DNA from: JAHEFU01 sp020440645
GTDB taxonomy: Bacteria > 4484-113 > JAFGCY01
DNA: 24,037 nt
Direction of reading: 5' to 3'
NCBI GenBank assembly: GCA_020440645.1
Contig: JAGRNR010000060.1
Span: 1-24,037, forward strand
The notes beneath the pieces are model-generated. The model had not been told where the DNA came from, searched no databases, and saw nothing but the letters and a program-made list of their open reading frames with translations. Below are positions 16,147-22,774 of this stretch, piece by piece (the first letter of the stretch is position 1; each line of letters begins with the position of its first letter). Position numbers and translations under genes: made by a program.

Positions 16147-18918
16147 TCAGTACCGCACAGCGAACTTCACTTTGTTGCCTGACACGAATGCGGCGGCCGG
16201 CCGGTCGTCAATCTCTGCCGCCCCGATGTATGTGCCGACAGCACTGGTGATTGCCAAGGGTTCCATCCACAGCGTGGCACCGGAATCCGCGGCATGCACC
16301 GCCCGCAACTCTCCCGCGCCTTCAGCGTAGTAGACGATGTAGGCCCGTCCGTCAGCCTGTGCAAGCTGGCAGTAGCGCCCGGCCATGGCATCCTCGTCCA
16401 GCCGCAGTTCAGTGCCCCAGCTGCTGCCTGAGGCATCCGTGGCCCGGATGAAGCGCAGGTCCTGTCCGTTCTTGTCATAGAAGCAGACAGCGGGGTTGCC
16501 ATTCACGAGCGCCATCGAGCATTTGCCACCGCCATAACCGTTGCCGGTGAAGCCCTCGGCGATGCTGCCGGCCCCGCTCCAGTCCGCGCCGTTCATATCC
16601 GCGCTGCGCTGGTACCAGACGGTGGCGCTGTTCAGCTGCTGGATATGGCAAAGCGCTGGCCGCCCGTCCACCTGCAGCAGCTCCACATGGAAACCGGGGT
16701 TGTCTCCGGACATCGCGATAACGGAGTCGGGCCATGCACCGCCGGCCGCATCACTGGCGCGCACATAGCGCAGGCTGCCGCCGATCATCTCCCTGAAGGC
16801 GATCGCCGGCCGGCCATTGATTTCCGCCAGGCTGTTGTGCCAGCTCTCGATTGAATAGTCCACGCCGGCCACCATGGTCTCACCGGGCCAGATCGAGCCG
16901 CTTGCATCGCCCGCCCGCTTGTAGACGATGTAGCCGTGGTAGGCATTGACTGACCAGTAGTAGCTGACCGCGGGCTGGCCGCCGATGATTGCCAGGCTGG
17001 GCTTGCCGCCGTAATCACCGGTTGTGGTGGCAATCGCGAATGGAGTACCCCAGCTGCTGCCGCGGTTGTCAGTGGCCCGCAGGTAGATGATGTCGCCTGC
17101 CGTGCTGTTCCAGTAGGCGATCGCCGGCTGCCCGTCCACCTCGGCCAGGCTCGGCTCCTTCTTCGTGCCACTCGTCGTGCCATCGGCATCATAGATGTGC
17201 CAGAATGCGGATCCGGGGCTGACCGTGACCTGTACGGTAGCTTCGTCGGTATTGAGCTGGCTGTCCTTCACCTGCACGCCGACCGTGAAGGTGCCGACCT
17301 CCGTGAAGATGTGCTGGTAGGTCGGATCAGTGCCTCCCCAGGTGGTGAAAGTCCCGTTGCCATCGAGGTCCCAGAGGTAGGCCGCAATGTCGCCGTCCTC
17401 ATCCGTACTGCCGGATGCATCCAGCATTACGGTCAGCGGAGCCTCGCCGCTGCCAGGTGTTGCCACAAGGTCCGCGACGGGGTCATGCTGCAGCGGCAGG
17501 CCGCCCAGCGTGATGGATGCAGTGGCGATGTCAGTCGCCCCCTGGTCATCAGTGACCCTGACCTTCGCAGTGTAGCTGCCGGCCCACTGGTAGGTGAAAT
17601 TGATCAGCGGGCTGCCCGTGGGGGCCATCCAGCTGCCATCCCCTTCCGGGTCATATTCGAACTGCGTAAGCGTACCGTCCGGATCAGTGCTGAGCCGCGC
17701 ATCCAGCTCAATGGTCAGTGGTGCAGTGCCTGTGTTCGGAGTGGCCACGAGTTCCGCCCAGGGTGCCTGGTTGCCACCGCTCACGCTGATGCTGGCACTG
17801 GCAGTGGCGGTCATGTTGTCATTGTCGGTTACCCTGACCCATTGCTCGAAGCTGCCCGCCGCATTGTATGTGGTGGAGTACTGCGGGTTAGCGCCAGTGT
17901 CCAGCTCCCATGTGGAAGGGTCGCCATCCGTATCCCATTCATACTTCACGATGCTGCCACCCGGGTCCGGGTCGTAGCTGGAGGAGGCGTCGAAGTCCAC
18001 CTGCAGCGGTGCGCTGCCGCTCGTCACACTGGCCTGCAGCTGGGCCACGGGAGCCTGTGTGCCACCTCCGCCGCTGTCCAGGTCAACGCTGATCGTCGCG
18101 CAGGGCTGGCCTTCGCTTCCGGCAATGCTGTCATATGGGGCGATGTAGTATTCGTATGAGCCGCTGGCCGTCCCCAGGTTGTCATCCGTGAAGGCATAGG
18201 CCACTGGATGCTGGGGCAGCAGGCCCGGGTCGGGCCGCGGAGCACTGAGCGGACTGGTCGGGGCCGCCGGGTCGGGCAGCCGGCTGAACTCAGTCTCGCC
18301 GGGCATCCGGCGATAGACGCGGTAGCCGTCCAGCCAGTGCTGCCAGTTCTGCGCTATCGGGGTGATGTCGCTGATGTTGATGATCCCGTCAGTGTTGCCA
18401 TCCACGCGCGCCAGCCGCCAGTTGGCCGCCGGACTGACGGGCAGGGGAACTTCACCTGGCAGTACACCACCGTCGTCAAGGAAGTTACCGCTCGGCCAGG
18501 CAATGAAGCCGGAGTGCAGCAGCGGGTCGTCATAGTCCACCGCAGCCTGCCAGTTACCGGCCAGCGGGGTCAGGTCGCTGATCCCGACCAGTCCGTCCTG
18601 GTCATAGTCGCCGGTATTGCATTCCACCCAGCTGAAGTCAACCGAGTCCGCTGGAAGCGGTCCGCTGCCATCCGGGTCGTTGACCGTCGCCGCCAGGTTG
18701 AACACGGCATTGGCAACGCCAAGCGGAGCGAGCCTGGCCTGCCTGTCGCTGTCAACACCGAGACGCGCCAGCTCACCTTCCAGCAATGCTGACAACTGTT
18801 CAATGGTTGGAGCGCGGGCTTCGGTGGTATCAGGCACATGGCCCGGCTGTGGTCCGCAGCCCTGGAAGAGCAGCAGGACCACAAGGAGGATCGGCAGATG
18901 GATGCGATGGCGCAGCAT
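16147..18918 (-). CDS. Lipoprotein with dockerin-like loops, three PKD domains and a seven-repeat propeller
   Basis: 923 residues. Lipobox FQGC gives C21; GGAGGTG lies 6 nt before ATG. Two dockerin-type loops occur at 104-115 (DYDQDGLVGISD) and 173-184 (DGNTDGIINISD), each followed by a TPxAxNW helix, separated by a ~57-residue insert. Three PKD domains follow (~289-380, 384-472, 478-567), with SGSAPLQVDFDAS, TGTAPLTIELDA and SGEAPLTVMLDAS openings. The remainder is seven repeats of SLAxIxGxPAIxYx plus a strand ending RATD or RASD and SSW (~590, 640, 695, 746, 800, 850, 899). The last repeat lacks its outer strand, which AFWHIYDADG (~571-580) could supply, as in a Velcro-closed propeller. It converges on the tandem secreted pair with a 20-nt gap. 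A surface adhesin or glycan-binding role is inferred. Confidence 0.88.
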   Translation of the reverse strand: MLRHRIHLPILLVVLLLFQGCGPQPGHVPDTTEARAPTIEQLSALLEGELARLGVDSDRQARLAPLGVANAVFNLAATVNDPDGSGPLPADSVDFSWVECNTGDYDQDGLVGISDLTPLAGNWQAAVDYDDPLLHSGFIAWPSGNFLDDGGVLPGEVPLPVSPAANWRLARVDGNTDGIINISDITPIAQNWQHWLDGYRVYRRMPGETEFSRLPDPAAPTSPLSAPRPDPGLLPQHPVAYAFTDDNLGTASGSYEYYIAPYDSIAGSEGQPCATISVDLDSGGGGTQAPVAQLQASVTSGSAPLQVDFDASSSYDPDPGGSIVKYEWDTDGDPSTWELDTGANPQYSTTYNAAGSFEQWVRVTDNDNMTATASASISVSGGNQAPWAELVATPNTGTAPLTIELDARLSTDPDGTLTQFEYDPEGDGSWMAPTGSPLINFTYQWAGSYTAKVRVTDDQGATDIATASITLGGLPLQHDPVADLVATPGSGEAPLTVMLDASGSTDEDGDIAAYLWDLDGNGTFTTWGGTDPTYQHIFTEVGTFTVGVQVKDSQLNTDEATVQVTVSPGSAFWHIYDADGTTSGTKKEPSLAEVDGQPAIAYWNSTAGDIIYLRATDNRGSSWGTPFAIATTTGDYGGKPSLAIIGGQPAVSYYWSVNAYHGYIVYKRAGDASGSIWPGETMVAGVDYSIESWHNSLAEINGRPAIAFREMIGGSLRYVRASDAAGGAWPDSVIAMSGDNPGFHVELLQVDGRPALCHIQQLNSATVWYQRSADMNGADWSGAGSIAEGFTGNGYGGGKCSMALVNGNPAVCFYDKNGQDLRFIRATDASGSSWGTELRLDEDAMAGRYCQLAQADGRAYIVYYAEGAGELRAVHAADSGATLWMEPLAITSAVGTYIGAAEIDDRPAAAFVSGNKVKFAVRY

Positions 18919-19011
18919 GGCACACCTCCATTGCGTGCCTATTTATATGTACCGCCAATGCGCGCATGGAGTCGCAGAATCAGGGGTTAATGAGATAAAT
19001 GAGAGGGTTTC

Positions 19012-19917
19012 TCAGTTCAGCTGGCGGATGCTGGGCTTTAAGTCCAGCTTGTTGAGGTAGACCTCGTAGCTTTCCGGCGAGATGATGTCTCCCTGCTTGC
19101 GGATCAGCGCCATCAGGCAGCTTTCCAGTACGTTCATGCCGAAGCTGCGTCCCTCGATCACCGGCGTGGTGGTGATCAGCCAGCCCAGCCCGCGTTCCTT
19201 CAGCAACGCCTCGTCCTCCGCCGTAGTGGTGTTGGTGAGGATCACCTTGCCGTCCAGCCTGGGCGGGATGTTGCGCCGGATGTAGTGGAAGTCCCCGCAG
19301 ATCCAGTCCGCCCAGTTGAACAGCTCACTGTGCTTCGGCTTGTGCTCTTTCTGCTTGTCGCCGGTCGGGTAGATCAGCTGGAAGGGCAGGCGCGAGATCA
19401 CCGGGGCCACCACGCAGGCGAAGTTGTAGACGGCCTGCAGGCGCCGAAGCGGGATCGGGATGTCGAGCGCGAAGATCAGGTCGCCGTAGATCACCTCATC
19501 GCAGTACTGGCTGATGCCCTCGGCCATCCCCCAGCGGTCCACCGCGCTGACCACCAGCGCCTTGCTGCCCTGCATCGGGCGCTCCGTGAAGTTCTCGCTC
19601 AGCCAGTCCACCATCTGCCGCTCGAGTGTCAGCTTCAGCCCGCTGCCATCGGCGACAGGGGTGGTCTTCGCCTGGTCCGCCAGGCGCTTGGCATCGCGGA
19701 TCATCCAGCGCCGGCTGCGGGCGCAGAGCCAGAGGTCAATCCCGCCGAGCCCGATCGCGTCCACCTGGCCATCCAGCTCGGCGATCAGGCGCATCGCCTC
19801 CTGGAAGTCGCCGTCGGTGCCCTTGCGCACCAGCTCCACATCCTCGCCGAGGAAGGTCGCGCGCGATGACTTGTCGCGTGAGCTGGAACCGAGGGAAACC
19901 GAGACTACTCGCAGCAT
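19012..19917 (-). CDS. Quinate 5-dehydrogenase-like conserved protein
   Basis: 301 residues. The sequence starts MLRVVSVSLGSSSRDK and contains IGLGGIDLWL (~55-64), RRWMIRDAKRLA, TPVADGSGLKLTLER (~86-100), SAVDRWGMAE (~122-131), GDLIFALDIPIPL (~143-155), LIYPTGDKQ, GDFHYIRRNIPP, ILTNTTTAED and LITTTPVIEGRSFGMNVLE. This pattern matches the family usually annotated quinate 5-dehydrogenase in several Terrabacteria-type phyla. The annotation is poorly grounded biochemically, and no shikimate-pathway gene is nearby, so the enzyme activity should be treated as unproven. A TATAAT box ends 6 nt before the ATG and no Shine-Dalgarno is present, so translation is probably leaderless. The stop codon begins a short TGAGA/TCTCA hairpin followed by TTTATCT, a weak terminator. 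Confidence 0.72.
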   Translation of the reverse strand: MLRVVSVSLGSSSRDKSSRATFLGEDVELVRKGTDGDFQEAMRLIAELDGQVDAIGLGGIDLWLCARSRRWMIRDAKRLADQAKTTPVADGSGLKLTLERQMVDWLSENFTERPMQGSKALVVSAVDRWGMAEGISQYCDEVIYGDLIFALDIPIPLRRLQAVYNFACVVAPVISRLPFQLIYPTGDKQKEHKPKHSELFNWADWICGDFHYIRRNIPPRLDGKVILTNTTTAEDEALLKERGLGWLITTTPVIEGRSFGMNVLESCLMALIRKQGDIISPESYEVYLNKLDLKPSIRQLN

Positions 19918-19923
19918 CGGCCG

Positions 19924-19929
19924 ATTATA
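19924..19929 (-). promoter_or_regulatory. -10 box of a leaderless promoter for the quinate-dehydrogenase-like gene
   Basis: A perfect TATAAT on the minus strand (19929 down to 19924) is followed by six bases (CGGCCG) and then ATG at 19917. The expected transcription start coincides with the start codon. No clear -35 is visible at 17 nt. The spacing is the standard one for leaderless mRNAs in Deinococcus and Actinobacteria. Confidence 0.55.
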
Positions 19930-19988
19930 AACCCGGAATCCCCGTCGCGCTGCGCCGGATCAGCGGGGGACTTGGCTAATATATATGT

Positions 19989-20594
19989 GTGGAAGACCTG
20001 ATGAGCAGCAAGCCTGAAACAGCGGAGGGGATCTCCCGCCGCGACATGATCACCCGCCTGCTGGGAGCGGGCTGCACCGCCTGCCTCGGCGCACTGGCCA
20101 GCTCCTGCCCGGGCGGCAGCGACTGGGGCAAGCCGGAGAAGCACAGTGCCTCCGGCATGCCTGAGCAGCTGGAGTTCAATGTGGCGGATGTGCCACTGAA
20201 CGGAGTACGCCCGGTGGTGATCGGCGGGGCGATGGCCTTCCTCGTGCACTACGAGATGGACGGCGCCGAGCAGTGGATCGCACTTGAGAACAAGTGCACC
20301 CACAAGAAGAGCGCACTCAACTTCGATGAGGCGGAGCACATCTTCAAGTGCCCGCTGCATGACAGCGAATTCGCGCTGGACGGAAGCGTGCGTGAGCGTC
20401 CCGGTCCGAAGAACTGGCCGGCGAAGCGCGGGCTGTACCACTGGCCGGTGGAAGTCGACGGGGACAAGGTGCGCATCCTAGCGGATGCCGGCAGCGAAGG
20501 CAGCGAGTTCATGTCTGCCGAATCTGGCGACGCAGCTGCCGGTGACAGCGCTGGCAACGACGCAGCCGGCGGTGAGCACGACGGCGACGAATAA
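19989..20594 (+). CDS. Rieske-type [2Fe-2S] protein with Tat signal peptide
   Basis: 201 residues from GTG 19989; the ATG at 20001 is an alternative. A TAATAT box at 19977-19982 puts the expected transcription start on the GTG, while only a poor GGAAG precedes the ATG. ISRRDMITRLLGAG (~15-28) is a twin-arginine motif; LASSC (C40) may be a lipobox, so it could be a Tat-exported lipoprotein. Cluster ligands are C103-T-H105 and C121-P-L-H124, spaced C-x-H-x15-C-x2-H. The extra disulfide cysteines of bc1/b6f Rieske proteins are absent, as in lower-potential ferredoxin-type Rieske proteins. The last ~35 residues are a low-complexity Ala/Gly/Glu/Asp tail. No oxygenase or cytochrome b partner is adjacent. 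Its stop codon overlaps the first unit of the hairpin array. Confidence 0.87.
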   Translation: MEDLMSSKPETAEGISRRDMITRLLGAGCTACLGALASSCPGGSDWGKPEKHSASGMPEQLEFNVADVPLNGVRPVVIGGAMAFLVHYEMDGAEQWIALENKCTHKKSALNFDEAEHIFKCPLHDSEFALDGSVRERPGPKNWPAKRGLYHWPVEVDGDKVRILADAGSEGSEFMSAESGDAAAGDSAGNDAAGGEHDGDE

Positions 20595-20691
20595 CGGAGG
20601 TGCGGTGCAAGCCGCACAACGGAGGTCAGACGTCAGTCGGGCATGGAGCTCAACCGTCAGGTTGACAACGGAGGTCAGACGAAAGTCTGAC
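20593..20691. repeat. Tandem array of four ~25-nt hairpin units with changing but complementary stems
   Basis: Four contiguous units, each a leader AACGGAG (ATGGAG in unit 3) plus a hairpin. Unit 1, 20593-20617: stem GTGCGG/CCGCAC, loop TGCAAG. Unit 2, 20618-20642: stem GTCAGAC/GTCGGGC (one mismatch, one G-T), loop GTCA. Unit 3, 20643-20666: stem TCAACC/GGTTGA, loop GTCA. Unit 4, 20667-20691: stem GTCAGAC/GTCTGAC, loop GAAA. Leaders are conserved, stem sequences differ, and pairing is kept, so structure rather than sequence appears to be maintained. It begins on the Rieske stop codon. Confidence 0.85.
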
Positions 20692-20701
20692 AACAATCCA
20701 A

Positions 20702-20781
20702 AGTCACTAAGTCAATTAGTCACTGTGTGACATCTCTAACTTGCTCAATTGACTGCCTGACTTCGTGACTCAGTGACTTGG
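20702..20781. repeat. Inverted pair of 8-nt tandem arrays (AGTCANNN x3 / TGACTNNN x4)
   Basis: Three contiguous octamers AGTCACTA, AGTCAATT and AGTCACTG occupy 20702-20725. After a 24-nt spacer, four contiguous octamers TGACTGCC, TGACTTCG, TGACTCAG and TGACTTGG occupy 20750-20781. AGTCA is the reverse complement of TGACT, so the two arrays can pair into a long imperfect hairpin. No gene is visible between 20595 and 20875. Confidence 0.75.
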
Positions 20782-20852
20782 CCACAGCCACCCTCGCGAA
20801 TGCGCGTCTTATATGTCGGAAGTACATCACCGTGACCAGCGGCCTGAGCCCA

Positions 20853-20869
20853 GCGAAGCAAAGCTTCGC
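20853..20869. terminator. Hairpin just downstream of the bifunctional-nuclease gene, possible terminator
   Basis: GCGAAGC (20853-20859), loop AAA, GCTTCGC (20863-20869) form a perfect 7-bp stem, beginning 6 nt after the minus-strand stop codon at 20876. There is no T-run on either strand, so it would be a weak intrinsic terminator, or an mRNA 3'-end stabiliser or REP-like palindrome. Confidence 0.35.
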
Positions 20870-20875
20870 GCTCCC

Positions 20876-21424
20876 CTAGTTCTCGCGGAAGTCGGAGGGG
20901 CTGATCTGGCGCAGGAATTCCTTGAAGGTCTCCGGGCTGGCCTCCAGCTCCATCTGCTCCTCGCTCGCGATGTCCTGCTCGGTGGAATCTGCGGCCTCTT
21001 CCTCGGCCTGCTCCGGCGCCAGCTCGACGAACTTGATGTTGCACATCAGTTCCTCGCTGACGTAGATCTTCACGTTCTTGCGCAGGGCGAGGGCGATCGC
21101 GTCCGTCGGGCGGCAGTCCACCTCGAGCGTGCGCCCGTCGCTGTCGAGGTACAGCTTGGCGTAGTAGGTGCTGCTCTCCAGGCGGTCGATCACCACGCGG
21201 GAGACATGCACGCCGAGTTGCCCGAGGATGGTGGACATCAGGTCATGGGTAAGCGGACGCGGCGGGACCTTGTTGTCAACCGCCAGTTCAATGCTGCTGG
21301 CCTCGAGCTCACCGATCCAGATCGGCAGGTACAGCTCCTTCTCCATGTCCTTCAGAAAGAGCACCGGCGCCTTCTGGCGGTGGTCGTAGCGCAGATCAAA
21401 GAAGTCTACCTTTGTGAGTGACAT
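20876..21424 (-). CDS. Bifunctional nuclease (BFN/DUF151) family protein
   Basis: 182 residues. The conserved core is clear: PVLFLKDMEKELYLPIWIG (~20-38), EASSIELAVDNKVPPRPLTHDL (~41-62), VVIDRLESSTYYAKLYL (~77-93), VDCRPTDAIALALRKNVKIYVSEEL (~102-126). This is the DUF151 signature, whose plant homologues show RNase/DNase activity; bacterial roles are largely unstudied. A Glu-rich tail (~134-182) extends beyond the core and is poorly conserved in composition. Start ATG 21424 lies 8 nt after an extended -10 TATAAT, and no Shine-Dalgarno precedes it, so the mRNA probably has almost no leader. Confidence 0.93.
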   Translation of the reverse strand: MSLTKVDFFDLRYDHRQKAPVLFLKDMEKELYLPIWIGELEASSIELAVDNKVPPRPLTHDLMSTILGQLGVHVSRVVIDRLESSTYYAKLYLDSDGRTLEVDCRPTDAIALALRKNVKIYVSEELMCNIKFVELAPEQAEEEAADSTEQDIASEEQMELEASPETFKEFLRQISPSDFREN

Positions 21425-21432
21425 CCATCTGG

Positions 21433-21441
21433 ATTATACCA
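21433..21441 (-). promoter_or_regulatory. Extended -10 promoter of the BFN gene (near-leaderless)
   Basis: On the minus strand TGG precedes a perfect TATAAT (21438 down to 21433), a complete extended -10. The ATG at 21424 follows after eight bases, so the predicted mRNA begins within about three bases of the start codon. No TTGACA-like -35 is seen. Confidence 0.65.
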
Positions 21442-21586
21442 CTTCAGGACCGGCGATAGTCCGCTCGCGCAATATCCAGCCAAGGCTCAGCGCCGGGGGC
21501 GGGGCGGGCCCAATAAGATATTACGGATCCAAAACGGGTAACATAACTCGGAGGGTGACCTCCGGTACAAACCACGACAGGAGGCA

Positions 21587-21652
21587 ATGAGTATGGAGAA
21601 TTCTCCGGCGCGTCAGGGACAGAGCGCCTGCGCCTGTCGGTACCTGACTTAA
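21587..21652 (+). CDS. Possible 21-codon small ORF inside the structured RNA
   Basis: A perfect Shine-Dalgarno AGGAGG (21579-21584) precedes ATG 21587 (2 nt) and in-frame ATG 21593 (8 nt, the better spacing). The frame ends TAA 21650-21652 and encodes 21 or 19 residues ending SACACRYLT, with two cysteines. Part of the Shine-Dalgarno lies in the CGACAGG helix, so its access could be controlled by RNA folding. A chance ORF cannot be excluded. Confidence 0.25.
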   Translation: MSMENSPARQGQSACACRYLT

Positions 21653-21712
21653 GCCGCCAACTATCCAATTTCCCGTTTTCCTAACCCCCCTTCGCCTCCT
21701 ACGGAGGCAACG

Positions 21713-21745
21713 GCTGCCGGACCTTCCCGGGTCCGGCAGCTTTTT
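21713..21745 (+). terminator. Strong intrinsic terminator
   Basis: GCTGCCGGACC (21713-21723), loop TTCCCG, GGTCCGGCAGC (21730-21740): a perfect 11-bp GC-rich stem followed directly by TTTTT (21741-21745). On the plus strand there is no annotated gene upstream within 1100 bp (the last is the Rieske gene ending at 20594), so it implies a transcript starting in 21450-21700. Confidence 0.9.
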
Positions 21746-21752
21746 CATCAGC

Positions 21753-21858
21753 TTGCAGGTTGCCGTTTGCAGGTTGTAGGGAAGGTTTCAGGCAAGTGTA
21801 AATGGACTTTCATAGTTGATCCCCACCCTGCACCCAACAACCAGCACCCTGCTCCCCT
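21753..21858. repeat. Heptamer-phased repeats in inverted arrangement upstream of a DUF2993 gene
   Basis: The left part has TTGCAGGTTG at 21753-21762 and again at 21767-21776, a 14-nt (2 x 7) period, ending GTAGGGA. The right part has five contiguous heptamers CACCCTG, CACCCAA, CAACCAG, CACCCTG, CTCCCCT (21824-21858). The left is G-rich and the right C-rich, so the two can pair imperfectly. Apart from these, I see nothing in 21746-21880 except the promoter at 21865. Confidence 0.55.
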
Positions 21859-21864
21859 CTCCTG

Positions 21865-21870
21865 TATGAT
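21865..21870 (+). promoter_or_regulatory. -10 box of the first DUF2993 gene
   Basis: TATGAT at 21865-21870, preceded by TG, lies 10 nt before ATG 21881. The predicted transcript has a leader of only a few bases, and no Shine-Dalgarno is visible. A -35 is not evident. Confidence 0.45.
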
Positions 21871-21880
21871 CTGAAAAGCG

Positions 21881-22759
21881 ATGCAAGGCAGGCGATCCAG
21901 TGCGAACCGAGCAGGTGGCAAGGGCAAAACGGCCGGCAGGCCAGGCCCAGCTGCCCGATTCCTGCAGAATGTCCTCCATGTCTTCAGCTACGGCTGCCTG
22001 TCCGCGCTGGTGCTGCCCACCCTGCTTTTGGTCAGCTGGCGCTACGTGCAGGAATCCCCTGTCGGCGACCCCGTCCAGCCGCCCGGCACAGCGGCTGGTC
22101 CCTCACGCGAAGCATCCCAGGGGCCGGTGCTGCCCGCCGAACTGGCCGACGACCTGACCCGCCGCAAGTTCGAGGACAGCCTGGCCGTGCAGAAGCCGAG
22201 CTTCCACGTCGAAAGTACTGATATCGATTTTGGCGACATGCCGGTGGAGCAGCTGGTGCTGGATGCCACGGAAGTGGAGCTGAACGTGCGCGAACTGCTC
22301 GCAGGTGAGAAGGCGCGGATCAGCTCCTTTGGCAGCGCGAAGGTCTCGCTGCGTATTTCCGGCGATGCGCTCAGGGCGCAGCTGCTGCCAATGCTCGAAG
22401 CGAAGGGCCTGCGTGAACCGCGCATCGACTTCGGCACGAACACAGTCAAGATAACCGGCCGGAAGAAGGTCAAGCTGCTGGGCAGCTTCAAGCTTTCCGC
22501 CTCGGCCCGCTTCCAGGTGGAGAATGGAAATGCGATCGGCCTGAAGATCACCGAGCTGGAAAGCGGCCAGCTCAACCTCGGCGTATCCAGCCTGAAGCTG
22601 GACTTCCGCGAGGAAGTGCCGCCGCTCAACCTCGGCGCGAGTTACGCGAAGGTTGTGATTGACAGGCTGGAGTTCCGCGGGGGCTACCTGCACGTGGAGG
22701 CGCATGCCCTGCAGCTGCCGGCCGGTGCGATTCCGCGCGGGGCGTTGGACGTGCTGTAG
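21881..22759 (+). CDS. DUF2993/LmeA-like membrane-anchored lipid-binding protein
   Basis: 292 residues. A basic, Gly/Arg-rich N-terminus (1-26) precedes one membrane helix (~33-52), then an extracytoplasmic domain. The domain shows the DUF2993 (LmeA) pattern: VEQLVLDATEVELNVRELL, KARISSFGSAKVSLRISGDALRAQL, a short hinge, INTVKITG-like strand, and a C-terminal LNLGASYAKVVIDRLEFRGGYLHVEAHAL. LmeA of mycobacteria binds phospholipid and supports envelope lipoglycan maturation; many phyla carry uncharacterised relatives. It faces a paralogue at 22775-23536 convergently, with 15 nt between the stop codons. Start chosen at the ATG next to the -10 at 21865. Confidence 0.85.
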   Translation: MQGRRSSANRAGGKGKTAGRPGPAARFLQNVLHVFSYGCLSALVLPTLLLVSWRYVQESPVGDPVQPPGTAAGPSREASQGPVLPAELADDLTRRKFEDSLAVQKPSFHVESTDIDFGDMPVEQLVLDATEVELNVRELLAGEKARISSFGSAKVSLRISGDALRAQLLPMLEAKGLREPRIDFGTNTVKITGRKKVKLLGSFKLSASARFQVENGNAIGLKITELESGQLNLGVSSLKLDFREEVPPLNLGASYAKVVIDRLEFRGGYLHVEAHALQLPAGAIPRGALDVL

Positions 22760-22774
22760 GCCGGGATTGCCAGC

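Larger units (their letters stand above)
21549..21745 (+). ncRNA. Candidate structured RNA with three-way junction and intrinsic terminator
   Basis: Elements in order: hairpin CGGAGG/CCTCCG with GTGA loop (21549-21564); closing helix GGTAC (21564-21568) with GTACC (21640-21644); after a six-base bulge, helix CGACAGG (21575-21581) with CCTGTCG (21633-21639), the two 3' strands being contiguous; inside, palindrome GGAGAATTCTCC (21595-21606) and hairpin GGCGC/GCGCC (21607-21611 / 21624-21628). Downstream are hairpin GCCTCC/GGAGGC (21694-21708) and the terminator at 21713-21745. I cannot match it to a riboswitch or known ncRNA class. The promoter is unclear; CATAAC at 21542-21547 is a weak -10. 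It could instead be the leader or small mRNA of the ORF at 21587. Confidence 0.5.

Noticed and set aside
20593..20781. CRISPR array
   Set aside because: Units are about 25 nt with hairpins that vary in sequence and no unique spacers; no cas genes are present.
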